This document shows, in pieces, positions 23,577 through 31,711 of a stretch of DNA of 35,436 bases (within the stretch, counting starts at the first letter, position 1; the number at the start of each line of letters is the position of its first letter). The notes under the pieces are model-generated. The model ran no database searches. It was not told where the DNA came from and was given only the letters and a program-made list of their open reading frames with translations. The translations under genes were made by a program, and so were the position numbers. Source of the DNA: Verrucomicrobiia bacterium (lineage in GTDB: Bacteria > Verrucomicrobiota > Verrucomicrobiia > Verrucomicrobiales > DEV007). The stretch is taken from NCBI GenBank assembly GCA_020439925.1, contig JAGRPC010000133.1, positions 1 to 35,436 on the forward strand, read 5' to 3'.

Positions 23577-24595
23577 CAGTAGACGAGAACGACCCCTCCG
23601 ATCGAGACTCCGGCGCCTGTTCCCAGGAGAAGCACCTTGTCGCCCCGCTTCAGGCCGCGTTGATGGATTGCGTGATGGAGCGCCGTGGGCAGGGAGGCTC
23701 CGACCTGATTGCCGAATTCGGCGAATATATCGATCATCCTTCCGTCATCGAAGCCCAGCAACCGGGAAGCGTGATCCAGTGCCTGCCGACTGGCCTGATG
23801 AGGAACGAGACAGTCGATCGCCTCTTTTGCCACACCTGCCTCCTCGAGAAGTCGGTCGACAAAACGCGGCAGCTCCCTGGCGACGAGGGCGAAGAGGGGA
23901 CGTCCCTTCATTTCAAAAAGGGCCGCCTCGTGCCCGGAAACGCCGCGACGATGGTAACGCGATCCTCCGGAGCGGATCCGGCAGTATTCGATTCCTTCCG
24001 GCAGGGTCATGCTTCCGGCAGCAAGAAGGGCGGACGATTCTCCATCGCGGGCGCACCTCAGCACGATCGCCGCCGCACCGTCTCCGAAGATCCCGTTCTC
24101 CCTGAGATTCCGGTAATCGGTGGTATAGGTCGAGATGTCTGCCGAGACGATCACCACCGTGTTATGCCTCCCCGCGGCTATGGCGCAGGAGGCGAGATCG
24201 AGGGCCTGAAGAAAGGAAAGGCAGCTCGCCCCGACATCGACCGAGGCAACCCGGTGGCCCCTCGCCTCCGGCATCTCGGCGAGAATCATTGCCGCATTGT
24301 AGGGTAAAGCCTGGTCCATGGTCGCCGATGCGCAGATGAGGGCATCGACCTCCTCCCAATCCATTCTTGAATCAAGGAGCGCGTCTCTCACCGCCTGCGC
24401 CGCCAGTTGCGAGGCCGTTTCCGAGGAGGCGGTGTGCCGCTTTGCCACTCCGGTGATTCTCAGGCTTTCCCCGGCGGCCAACCCGAGACGGGCATCGAGG
24501 CCCTCCGCCGTCAGCACCGCCTCGGGCACCGACATGCCACTGCCCGCAATCGCGACCGGAAGAGAAACCTGCATTTCCCCATGTAATCCGGGCAT
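23576..24595 (-). CDS. 3-oxoacyl-ACP synthase III-like condensing enzyme
   Basis: A 339-residue thiolase-superfamily enzyme of the FabH branch with a Cys-His-Asn triad: Cys125 in VGASCLSF, His266 in VPHQAS (NHQAN in canonical FabH) and Asn296 in FGNQVGAS. The terminal GTGAGVSIGGVVL loop is typical. FabH-type enzymes perform decarboxylative Claisen condensation of an acyl thioester with malonyl-ACP; OleA relatives join two acyl-CoAs. The start at 24595 has a good Shine-Dalgarno (GAAGG, 8 bases upstream), unlike most genes here; another ATG lies at 24574. It heads the tight block KAS III, MBL, adenylate-forming enzyme and dehydrogenase. Since the operon has no other fatty-acid genes, a specialised role seems likelier than being the cell's housekeeping FabH. 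Confidence 0.9.
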   Translation of the reverse strand: MPGLHGEMQVSLPVAIAGSGMSVPEAVLTAEGLDARLGLAAGESLRITGVAKRHTASSETASQLAAQAVRDALLDSRMDWEEVDALICASATMDQALPYNAAMILAEMPEARGHRVASVDVGASCLSFLQALDLASCAIAAGRHNTVVIVSADISTYTTDYRNLRENGIFGDGAAAIVLRCARDGESSALLAAGSMTLPEGIEYCRIRSGGSRYHRRGVSGHEAALFEMKGRPLFALVARELPRFVDRLLEEAGVAKEAIDCLVPHQASRQALDHASRLLGFDDGRMIDIFAEFGNQVGASLPTALHHAIHQRGLKRGDKVLLLGTGAGVSIGGVVLVY

Positions 24596-24603
24596 GCGAG
24601 CAG

Positions 24604-24608
24604 CCTTC
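24604..24608 (-). promoter_or_regulatory. Ribosome-binding site that selects the KAS III-like start
   Basis: GAAGG on the minus strand with an 8-base spacer to the ATG at 24595. It supports that start over the ATG at 24574, which has GGGGAA directly abutting it. Strong sites like this are rare in the window. Confidence 0.65.
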
Positions 24609-24687
24609 AACCAGAAACTGCGGAAATTCGATGCCGCCGGGAAGTCGGCTCGGAAGAAAATGCTCCCATCGGCAATTCCCGATTGGT

Positions 24688-25488
24688 TCAACGCCAATCC
24701 CCGGCCCAGCGGCGGAAAGACCGGAAGGTGCGTCCCACCATCGAGGCAGGCCCTTCTTCGCGGGCGGAAGCAAGAAGCCGGGAATGGGGCGCTTCCACGG
24801 GAGGTCCGCTCTTCACGTAGAGGCGGCTCGGGTTCAGACCGCCCTGATACCGGGCCACTGTTTCGTTGGTCCAGAGCGTTGAACCGGAACGAAAGACGGA
24901 GAGTCGACCGACACGGAGACAGATCTGCGTGACTTCCAGCACTTCGCGAGACTCGTTTCTCACCAGCACCGGAGCCATGACCTCAGAGGGTTCAAGATCG
25001 CAGGGAAGTTCACGGGATGCCGGGGCGGCGAGCTGATAGCACTCCTCGGTGGCGGGTTTCTCGCCGAACCAGACACGCGGCAGAGTCTCGCTGGGAAACT
25101 CCGCGAGCAGTTCGTCCTCCCGATCGCTCAGGCGCACCTGCACCGAAACCGGAACGCGAAGATAGACCCGGGCTTCTTCGCCCGGCGCCAGCGAAAAAGG
25201 GCGATCCTGGCGGGCCAGTACCGGCCGGTCCGGAAGCCCGGGCAGCACCTTGACACCGCGGGCGCCGGTGCAGACCGCCCAGCTCGTCCAGGACACGGGC
25301 ACGTCAAGGCCGACTCCCGCACCCGCTTCTTCGTCGCTCAGCTGCTTGGAGGCGAGACACACTTCGTCCTCTCCGCCGCTGACCTCGACGAGAAGGTGTC
25401 CGCAGAGCAGTCGTGATCGCGCCGGGGCGGCAATGATCCCGGATCCCCAGTTGATCGACTCTGTCTTTGCGCTCGTGCCTGCTTTCAT
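24688..25488 (-). CDS. DUF432-like conserved protein of unknown function
   Basis: A 266-residue protein with no signal peptide or membrane segment. It resembles DUF432 from recall of that family: LPDRPVLAR, a PGEEARVYLRVPV strand, LLAEFPSETLPRVWFG, a Cys-containing ECYQLAAPA, a PVLVRNES strand, RLSVFRSGSTLWTNE, and a final GPP. The pattern of alternating hydrophobic residues suggests an all-beta protein. It is the first gene of the leftward operon, 92 bases before the KAS III-like gene, and its own start faces the divergent DUF4403 gene across 140 bases. DUF432 has no established function. Whether it serves the condensing-enzyme block or only shares its promoter cannot be told. Confidence 0.68.
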   Translation of the reverse strand: MKAGTSAKTESINWGSGIIAAPARSRLLCGHLLVEVSGGEDEVCLASKQLSDEEAGAGVGLDVPVSWTSWAVCTGARGVKVLPGLPDRPVLARQDRPFSLAPGEEARVYLRVPVSVQVRLSDREDELLAEFPSETLPRVWFGEKPATEECYQLAAPASRELPCDLEPSEVMAPVLVRNESREVLEVTQICLRVGRLSVFRSGSTLWTNETVARYQGGLNPSRLYVKSGPPVEAPHSRLLASAREEGPASMVGRTFRSFRRWAGDWR

Positions 25489-25628
25489 GTGTTCGATCGA
25501 TTATTTCACAGTAAGGTTTTGAAAGAAACGGCGGCATCAGGTATTGCCTCATTGTGCCACCCGAAAGAGCCCGCATGCGTGACCACGATGACGCCTGAAC
25601 CCGCGGTTACCCTCATTCGAGATCCCTC
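25489..25628. promoter_or_regulatory. Divergent intergenic region between the two transcription directions
   Basis: These 140 bases separate the leftward DUF432-like operon from the rightward DUF4403 operon, so they should carry both promoters. The part near 25495-25530 is AT-rich (TTATTTCACAGTAAGGTTTTGAAAG), as expected for a promoter. No -35/-10 pair with good spacing was convincing on either strand. Confidence 0.5.
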
Positions 25629-27125
25629 ATGAAAAAGCTCCTCATCATCGCCGTCCTCGTCGTCGTGGCCGCCCTCCTCGCCGTCTTTATCGGAGCAAAA
25701 ATCCTCGGACCCAGACTCATCTCCGTCGCCGCACCGACCGGAGATCCGATCGGTGAACATGACTCGCCGAAACCGGAGACCTCGCTTCTCGCCCTCGGCA
25801 TCGCCGTTCCCGTTTCCCTTCTCGACGAACTCGCCAATGCCGAGGTCCCCGAGACCTTCAACGGCGAAGAGAAAAAGAATTTCCACAGTCGCATCAAGAA
25901 CGGCGCCTATGCCTGGGACGTGAAACGTGGACCGATCCGCTTTCGCAACACCGGGAGTGGACTGGCCTTCACCGTGCCTTTCGAGGGCACCGCCAAACTT
26001 CAGGGCGAGCTCGATGCCGCCATTCTCACCGTCCCTCTCGACGGCAGCGCCGATCTCGCAGGAAACGCCGGCGGCACGCTCACGCCCTCGGTCCTGCCCG
26101 ACTGGAGCGTAAACCCGAACCTCGTCCCGGAACTCGAGTTGAAAAAGGGCGTGCTGAAGCTCGGTCAGCTCGGCCGCATCGACGTGAGCGATTTTCTCGG
26201 AGGCAGCCTCGGCCAATACCTCCAGAAGGAGACCCGCAAGATCACCCCCGCCCTGCGCAAGACGCTCAATCTCCGACGTGAGGTGCAGAAGTTCTGGAGC
26301 GAGGCCCACCTCGTGAAAGAGGTGAACGACGACCCCGTTCTCTGGGTGAGCGTCACTCCCCGCCGCCTCTTTCTCAGTCCCCTCGATTACCGTGTGCCCG
26401 ACCAGGTCTCTCTCTCCGTCGCGATCGAATCCGAGACTGTTCTTACCAACCGCGTTCCCCCTCCCGCCGTTTCTTCGCCGCTTCCCGAAATGTCCCCTCT
26501 CGAGGGCCCGGCCGGCACCGACCTGCGCCTGCCCCTCGTCATCAGCATGGCGGAGCTGAACGAGGTCCTCGCGGGCAAGGAATTCGACATCCGCACCGGT
26601 ATCGGAACCAGCATCCACGTCGACGGTATCACCGCGGAAGTGGGACAGGGCGGTTATCTCAATCTCAAGCTCGAGCTCAAAGCCGACCGTTCCGCGCTCG
26701 GCCGTGGCGTCGCCGGCACCATCTGGGTGCGGGGGCGCCCCGTGATCGACTACGAAAAACAGACTCTCGGGTTCAGCGGAGTCGAACTCACCGTCGAGAC
26801 CCGCGACCAGCTCACCTCGGCCGCCGCCTGGCTCCTCGACGAGCTCATCGTCAAGGGACTCGAAGCCCAGTTGCGTGTCGACCTCAACGATTACCAGGCA
26901 GAACTCGACGAGGAGGTGCAGAAGGCCATCGCCGGAGGCGGGCTCCCCGAGGGCATCGAAGTTTCCCTGCAGAATCTCGAAGTCCGGCTCACCGACATCT
27001 ACACCATCACCCGCCACGAACCAGGAGGCGAACCGGACCCCGGCATCGTGCTCGTGATTCGCGCGACCGGAGACATGAGCACCCGCATCAGCCGCCTCGA
27101 CCTGAAGCAAGACGGCGAACCATGA
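25629..27125 (+). CDS. DUF4403 family membrane-anchored protein
   Basis: A 498-residue protein with one N-terminal hydrophobic segment (residues ~3-25, MKKLLIIAVLVVVAALLAVFIG) that would act as an uncleaved anchor or a signal, leaving the rest in the periplasm. The body reads like DUF4403: two similar halves, each starting with an amphipathic PVSLLDELAN / VISMAELNEVLAG stretch followed by long amphipathic beta-strands (LAFTVPFEGTAKLQGELDA; YLNLKLELKADR). Such alternating strands suggest an elongated groove protein, but no biochemical function is established for the family. Its last codons overlap the hydrolase start by four bases, so the two proteins are made together. Confidence 0.72.
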   Translation: MKKLLIIAVLVVVAALLAVFIGAKILGPRLISVAAPTGDPIGEHDSPKPETSLLALGIAVPVSLLDELANAEVPETFNGEEKKNFHSRIKNGAYAWDVKRGPIRFRNTGSGLAFTVPFEGTAKLQGELDAAILTVPLDGSADLAGNAGGTLTPSVLPDWSVNPNLVPELELKKGVLKLGQLGRIDVSDFLGGSLGQYLQKETRKITPALRKTLNLRREVQKFWSEAHLVKEVNDDPVLWVSVTPRRLFLSPLDYRVPDQVSLSVAIESETVLTNRVPPPAVSSPLPEMSPLEGPAGTDLRLPLVISMAELNEVLAGKEFDIRTGIGTSIHVDGITAEVGQGGYLNLKLELKADRSALGRGVAGTIWVRGRPVIDYEKQTLGFSGVELTVETRDQLTSAAAWLLDELIVKGLEAQLRVDLNDYQAELDEEVQKAIAGGGLPEGIEVSLQNLEVRLTDIYTITRHEPGGEPDPGIVLVIRATGDMSTRISRLDLKQDGEP

Positions 27126-29473
27126 AACACCTCTGTCTTCTTTTTCTCCTCTCCCTGGTTCCACCGGGTTTTGCTCAGGAGACCTCCTCCCTGCCCGGAA
27201 CCGCCCTGCTCGACTGGACCGACGAGGATCCCTCGATTCGTCTCATGGACGGAGCTCATACCTTCGTGGAGCGCAAGATCGAGGAGGCCGCCGCCCGAAC
27301 GCCCTCTTTTCCTCTTGATGAAACCTCCCGCAGCGCTTTCATCGACGCCTCACGAAAGGCGCTCGCCCACAAGCTCGGAGTGGTCGACCCGAGGCTCGAC
27401 GCCGGACTCGAGTTTCTCAGCCTCGACCCGGTCGACTTCACCGGCGAACCCTCTTCCTCGCTTGTTGCCGAAGGACCCGGTTTCCGAGTCCACCAGGTCC
27501 GTTGGCCGGTGTTGCCGGGCTTTTCGGCCGAGGGTCTCTACGTGAACCCGATCCCCCCGGAAGAGGGGATTCTCTCCCCTCCCCTCATGATCCTCGTCCC
27601 CGATGCGGACGACACTCCCGAGGATTTACTTGGTCTCACCCCGCGACTGGAGCGCCGGCAACAGATCGCCCTGCGTTTTGCCCTCGCCGGATTCCGCCTC
27701 CTCATCCCCGCTCCCGTGAACCGTTCCCTTTTTGGAGGTTTGTCAGGCAACGACGAGTCTATCCTGAAAAGCGGCCAGAGCCATCGCGAGTGGATCTACC
27801 GCCAGGCTTTCCAGATGGGACGCCACCCGCTCGGCTACGAGATCCAGTCCGCCCTCGCCGCCATCGACTGGTTCGAGCTCGCTTTCCCCGGGAGCGCCGT
27901 GACGGTGGCCGGACACGGGGAGGGAGGTCGGATCGCCCTCTATGCCGCGGCCCTCGATCCCCGCATCGATCATGCTTTCGTCAGCGGAGCCTTCGCGCCA
28001 CGGGACGAGGCCTGGGCAGAGCCGATTCACCGGAACCTATTCGGACTGCTCCCGGAGCACGGCGACGCCTCCGTCGCCGCCCTCATCGCCCCCCGCGTCC
28101 TCCTCGTCGAACACACCTCCTTCCCGGAGGTTCGCGACCAGAAAGGAGATCTCGTCACGCCCCCTTTTGCCGAAGTGGAGCGGGAATGGAATCGAATCGC
28201 CAAGGTGCTGAACGCCTTCGCCACGCCACCTTCCTTTTTCCTCAACGAAGCCCACGATGGGGCCCGCGGCGATTATCCCTCCGTCGCCGGTTTCCTCCAG
28301 GCCATCGGGCGCGATCCTTCCGTCGATCGCACTCCTCCCCTCGCCCTTCTCGTCGACGGCAGACAGGATTTCGATCCCGCCGCGAGGCATCGAAGGATCT
28401 TTCTTGGGATGCAGGCGCATGTCCAGTCCCTCGTCGATGCTTCGGAAACAACCCGGGAGAACTTTTTCCTCCTCGACGCCGAACCCGGCCTGATCCCGGG
28501 CAAATGGTCGACCGAAAAGGAGCATCCCGTTCTCGATCCTGCGAACTTCATCGCCCGGAGCGGGGAATGGAGAACCCGTTTCGAGGAGGAACTCATCGGC
28601 ACCTTCGACGAGGAGCTTCTGCCCCTCCATCCACGCACCCGAAAACTCTCGGAAACAGACCGATGGACGATGTGGGAAGTCGGCCTCGATGTCTTTCCAG
28701 AACTCGAAGCCTGGGGTGTCCTCCTTGTTCCGAAGGGAATCAAACCCGGGGAGCGCCGACCCGTTGTCGTATGCCAGCACGGTCGCCACGGCCTCCCGCG
28801 CGACTGCGTCGACGCGGGCAAGAGCGCCTACAACGACTTCGCCGCCAGACTCGCGGAGCGCGGTTATATTACCTACGCCCCGCACAACCTCTACCGCCAC
28901 GAGGACCGCTACCGCTGGCTCGACCGAAAAGCCAACCTGGTCGGAGCCACCCTCTTCAGCTTCATCGTCGCCTCGCACCGCCAGCATCTTGCGTGGCTTC
29001 GATCCCTGCCCGAGGTCGATCCGCAGCGAATCGCATTCTACGGACTGAGCTACGGAGGCGAGACGGCGGTGAGGGTTCCCGCCGTCCTCGAGGACTATTG
29101 TCTCTCGATCTGCTCGGGCGACTTCAACCACTGGACCCGGAAGGTCGCCGACCCCGACTTTCCCGGGAGCTTCATGAAAAGCATCGAGTGGGAGATGCCC
29201 TACTGGAACCTGGGCAACACCTACGACTATGGGGAGATGGCGGCCCTGATCTTTCCCCGACCCTTTTTCGTCGAACGCGGCCATCACGACCGCGTCTCCA
29301 CCGACCCATGGGTCGCCTACGAATATGCGCGCGTGCGACATCTCTACGGGTGTTTCGGCCTGCCCGACCGAACCGGGATCGAGTTCTTCCACGGCGGACA
29401 TTCCATCAACGGCTCGGGCAGCTTCGAGTTCCTCGAACGCCATCTCCCGATCGAAGAGTCGAAAAAGAAATAG
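27122..29473 (+). CDS. Exported protein with two tandem alpha/beta-hydrolase domains, the first catalytically degenerate
   Basis: A 783-residue protein with a signal peptide (MKHLCLLFLLSLVPPGFA). Two alpha/beta-hydrolase domains lie in tandem. In the N-terminal one the nucleophile elbow is GHGEGG (264-269), so the expected GxSxG serine is glycine and this copy should be inactive. The C-terminal one has a complete triad candidate: Ser643 in YGLSYGG, Asp723 in RGHHDRVS and His760 in HGGHSING. This second domain resembles dienelactone-hydrolase/acetyl-xylan-esterase-like enzymes (Abhydrolase_7 type), common in exported Verrucomicrobiota carbohydrate esterases. An ester of a polysaccharide is a plausible substrate, but that is inference. 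Its ATG overlaps the DUF4403 stop (ATGA). Confidence 0.88.
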   Translation: MKHLCLLFLLSLVPPGFAQETSSLPGTALLDWTDEDPSIRLMDGAHTFVERKIEEAAARTPSFPLDETSRSAFIDASRKALAHKLGVVDPRLDAGLEFLSLDPVDFTGEPSSSLVAEGPGFRVHQVRWPVLPGFSAEGLYVNPIPPEEGILSPPLMILVPDADDTPEDLLGLTPRLERRQQIALRFALAGFRLLIPAPVNRSLFGGLSGNDESILKSGQSHREWIYRQAFQMGRHPLGYEIQSALAAIDWFELAFPGSAVTVAGHGEGGRIALYAAALDPRIDHAFVSGAFAPRDEAWAEPIHRNLFGLLPEHGDASVAALIAPRVLLVEHTSFPEVRDQKGDLVTPPFAEVEREWNRIAKVLNAFATPPSFFLNEAHDGARGDYPSVAGFLQAIGRDPSVDRTPPLALLVDGRQDFDPAARHRRIFLGMQAHVQSLVDASETTRENFFLLDAEPGLIPGKWSTEKEHPVLDPANFIARSGEWRTRFEEELIGTFDEELLPLHPRTRKLSETDRWTMWEVGLDVFPELEAWGVLLVPKGIKPGERRPVVVCQHGRHGLPRDCVDAGKSAYNDFAARLAERGYITYAPHNLYRHEDRYRWLDRKANLVGATLFSFIVASHRQHLAWLRSLPEVDPQRIAFYGLSYGGETAVRVPAVLEDYCLSICSGDFNHWTRKVADPDFPGSFMKSIEWEMPYWNLGNTYDYGEMAALIFPRPFFVERGHHDRVSTDPWVAYEYARVRHLYGCFGLPDRTGIEFFHGGHSINGSGSFEFLERHLPIEESKKK

Positions 29474-29555
29474 CTCCCGTGACCTCCCGGAGAACGACGA
29501 CGCGGTCCTTGAATCCCGGGAAAAAAGACTCCACACTCGCCGCTCCCGGATTTTT

Positions 29556-30326
29556 ATGGACTCAGCGACTGACAAGCCGGCCGGAAGAAAGGTCCTCTTC
29601 ATGGCGACCTGCCTCTGCGATGCCTTCTTCGCGGAGACGGCAAAAGCCGCGGTCGAAGTGCTGGAACACGCCGGCTGCGAGGTGCTCTTCCCCGAGGATC
29701 AGACCTGCTGCGGCCAGCCCGCCTTCAACGCGGGAGACTTCGCCTCGTCGCGGAAAGTGGCCCGGCATACCTGGCGGGTGTTCTCCGGCGAACTGCCGGT
29801 GATCGTTCCTTCCGGTTCCTGCACCGCCATGTGCGGCCACGGGAACGCCCTGCAGTTCGAGGGAGAAGCCGATCTTGGCGAAGCTCGTGACTTCGGGAAA
29901 CGGACTTGGGAACTCTGCGACTACCTCGTCAACGGCCTCGGCATCAAGACGTGGTCGGGCCGCTACGAGGCCCGTGTCGCCCTGCACCATTCCTGTCACA
30001 CCCGCGGCAGCGGAACTGGCGCGGCGATGAAACAGCTGCTCTCGGGCATCGCCGGTCTCGAACTCCGCGAGTTCGGACAACCCGAGCAGTGTTGTGGTTT
30101 CGGCGGAACTTTCTCCGTGACCTTTCCCCACATCTCCGGGGAAATGGGAAAGGTGAAGCTCGAACAGGTTCTCACGTCGTCTCCCGACCTCATCGTCTCT
30201 GCCGACGGCAGCTGCCTCATGCATCTCGGCGGGCTCGCCGCCCGCGGCGGTCGTCCCGTCCGCGTCGCGAATGTCGCCGAGATTCTCCGAGACGCCCTCC
30301 TTCCCGCTCCCGCCCCGGCCCGATGA
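29556..30326 (+). CDS. lutA: L-lactate dehydrogenase complex subunit LutA (CCG-domain protein)
   Basis: A 256-residue protein with two CCG cysteine-rich domains, at CCGQPAFN (51-58) and CCGFGGTFS (179-187), the arrangement of LutA/YkgE. With LutB and LutC it oxidises L-lactate to pyruvate in the cytoplasm; the CCG cysteines are thought to bind Fe-S clusters. Other family signs are FMATCLCDAF and HHSCHTRG. The ATG at 29556 is chosen because it fits the family start; the frame stays open upstream, but those codons overlap the preceding gene. There is no Shine-Dalgarno. Its stop overlaps the lutB start. Confidence 0.94.
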   Translation: MDSATDKPAGRKVLFMATCLCDAFFAETAKAAVEVLEHAGCEVLFPEDQTCCGQPAFNAGDFASSRKVARHTWRVFSGELPVIVPSGSCTAMCGHGNALQFEGEADLGEARDFGKRTWELCDYLVNGLGIKTWSGRYEARVALHHSCHTRGSGTGAAMKQLLSGIAGLELREFGQPEQCCGFGGTFSVTFPHISGEMGKVKLEQVLTSSPDLIVSADGSCLMHLGGLAARGGRPVRVANVAEILRDALLPAPAPAR

Positions 30327-31711
30327 ATCCGCAACCGATCGACCGCTATGCCGAGACCCTCGCGAGGGAGACCCGCGACTCCGTTTCCGCGAGCGCCGCC
30401 ATCACGACGGAAAAGCGCGTCGACATCCTCGCACGGGATTTCCCCGATCCGGACGGATTGCGTCGGCTCGCAGGACAAATCAAGCAGCACACCCTCGAGC
30501 ACCTCGACGACTACCTCGCGAAAGCCGTCCGCGCCCTGCGGGACAACGGAGTGGTGGTCCACTTCGCCGCCGATGCGGAGGAAGCCCGCAAGCTCATCCT
30601 CGGGCTGCTTTCGGAACGCGGCGTCCGGCGAGTCGTGAAATCGAAGAGCATGGCGACCGAGGAGATCCATCTCAACGATCACCTCGCTGCGCACGGGATC
30701 GATTGTGTCGAGACCGACCTCGGGGAATTCATCGTGCAGATCGATGGCGACACGCCCAGCCATATCGTGCGTCCCATCATCCACAAGAACCGGCGCGAGA
30801 TCGCCCGCAGCTTCGAGGCGCACGGTCTCGGCGACTACGATGACGATCCGGAGACCATCACCCGCCGGGCCCGCATCCACCTCCGCTCGAAATACATGGA
30901 GAGCGACGCCGGCATCACCGGGGGGAATTTTATTTCAGCCGAGTCGGGCCGGGTCGTCCTCGTGACCAACGAGGGCAACGCACGCTTCAGCATGGCGCCC
31001 AACCGTCTGCACCTCGCCCTCATCGGCATCGAGAAGATCGTGCCACGAGACCGCGACCTCGCCGTCTTCCTCAATCTCCTCGCCCGTTCCGCGACCGCGC
31101 AGCAGCTCACCGTCTACACCCAGTTCATCAACGGCCCGCGCGCCTCGACCCAACCTTCGGGTCCCGAGGAGATGCACGTCGTCCTCCTCGACAACGGCCG
31201 CAGCCGCGTCCTCGCCACGGACTGCCGCGAGATTCTCCGCTGCATCCGCTGCGGAGCCTGCCAGAACGTGTGTCCCGTCTACCGCCAGGCCAGCGGCCAC
31301 GCCTACCGGGCGGTCTACGGAGGCCCCGTCGGCGCGGTGCTCTCCCCCCTGCTTGCCGGCGAACGTTTCTCCGACCTCGCCGACCTGCCCAAGGCCTCGA
31401 CCCTGTGCGGAGCCTGCCGCGAGGTCTGTCCCGTCGACATACCCATCCCCGACCTGCTCCTGCGGCTCCGGGCCAGGGCCAAGGAGGAAGGCGTGCGAAC
31501 CCCGGCATCGATCCCCATGGCGCCCTTCGCGACCCTCGCCACCTCACCCGCACTCTGGCGAACGGCGATGACCGCCTCGCGGGCGATGAACCACCTTCCG
31601 ACCGCTGCGCTCCCGGTCAAACCCCTGAGGGAATGGCTCAAGCTGCGGACCCTGCCGGAGTGGCGGGGCGGAGAGTTCCGGAAGTGGATGAAAAAGAGGA
31701 AGCAATCATGA
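30323..31711 (+). CDS. lutB: L-lactate dehydrogenase complex iron-sulfur subunit LutB
   Basis: A 462-residue protein of normal LutB/YkgF length. The N-terminal LUD domain (residues ~60-290) has VVKSKSMATEEI and ESDAGITGGNFISAESGR. Two 4Fe-4S motifs follow, CIRCGACQNVCP (307-318) and a second CGACREVCP (362-370), and then a helical C-terminal tail. It is expected to pass electrons from lactate oxidation to the respiratory chain. The start overlaps the lutA stop and its own stop overlaps lutC, both by ATGA. Confidence 0.95.
   Translation: MNPQPIDRYAETLARETRDSVSASAAITTEKRVDILARDFPDPDGLRRLAGQIKQHTLEHLDDYLAKAVRALRDNGVVVHFAADAEEARKLILGLLSERGVRRVVKSKSMATEEIHLNDHLAAHGIDCVETDLGEFIVQIDGDTPSHIVRPIIHKNRREIARSFEAHGLGDYDDDPETITRRARIHLRSKYMESDAGITGGNFISAESGRVVLVTNEGNARFSMAPNRLHLALIGIEKIVPRDRDLAVFLNLLARSATAQQLTVYTQFINGPRASTQPSGPEEMHVVLLDNGRSRVLATDCREILRCIRCGACQNVCPVYRQASGHAYRAVYGGPVGAVLSPLLAGERFSDLADLPKASTLCGACREVCPVDIPIPDLLLRLRARAKEEGVRTPASIPMAPFATLATSPALWRTAMTASRAMNHLPTAALPVKPLREWLKLRTLPEWRGGEFRKWMKKRKQS

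Noticed and set aside
24596..24687. Promoter between the DUF432-like and KAS III-like genes
   Set aside because: Only a weak ATCGG/CCGAT inverted repeat and no convincing -35/-10; the genes are close enough to be one transcript.
25530..25570. TGGCAC...GGC on the minus strand as a sigma-54 promoter upstream of the DUF432-like gene
   Set aside because: The distance between the GG and GC elements is one base off the strict sigma-54 spacing and no enhancer-binding regulator is nearby.
25506..27164. Minus-strand open frame of 552 codons opposite the DUF4403 gene
   Set aside because: Acidic, glycine-rich antisense product with no domain; the plus frame has a membrane segment and a coupled downstream gene.
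28037..29602. Minus-strand open frame of 521 codons opposite the tandem hydrolase
   Set aside because: The plus frame carries signal peptide and catalytic triad; no family in the antisense frame.
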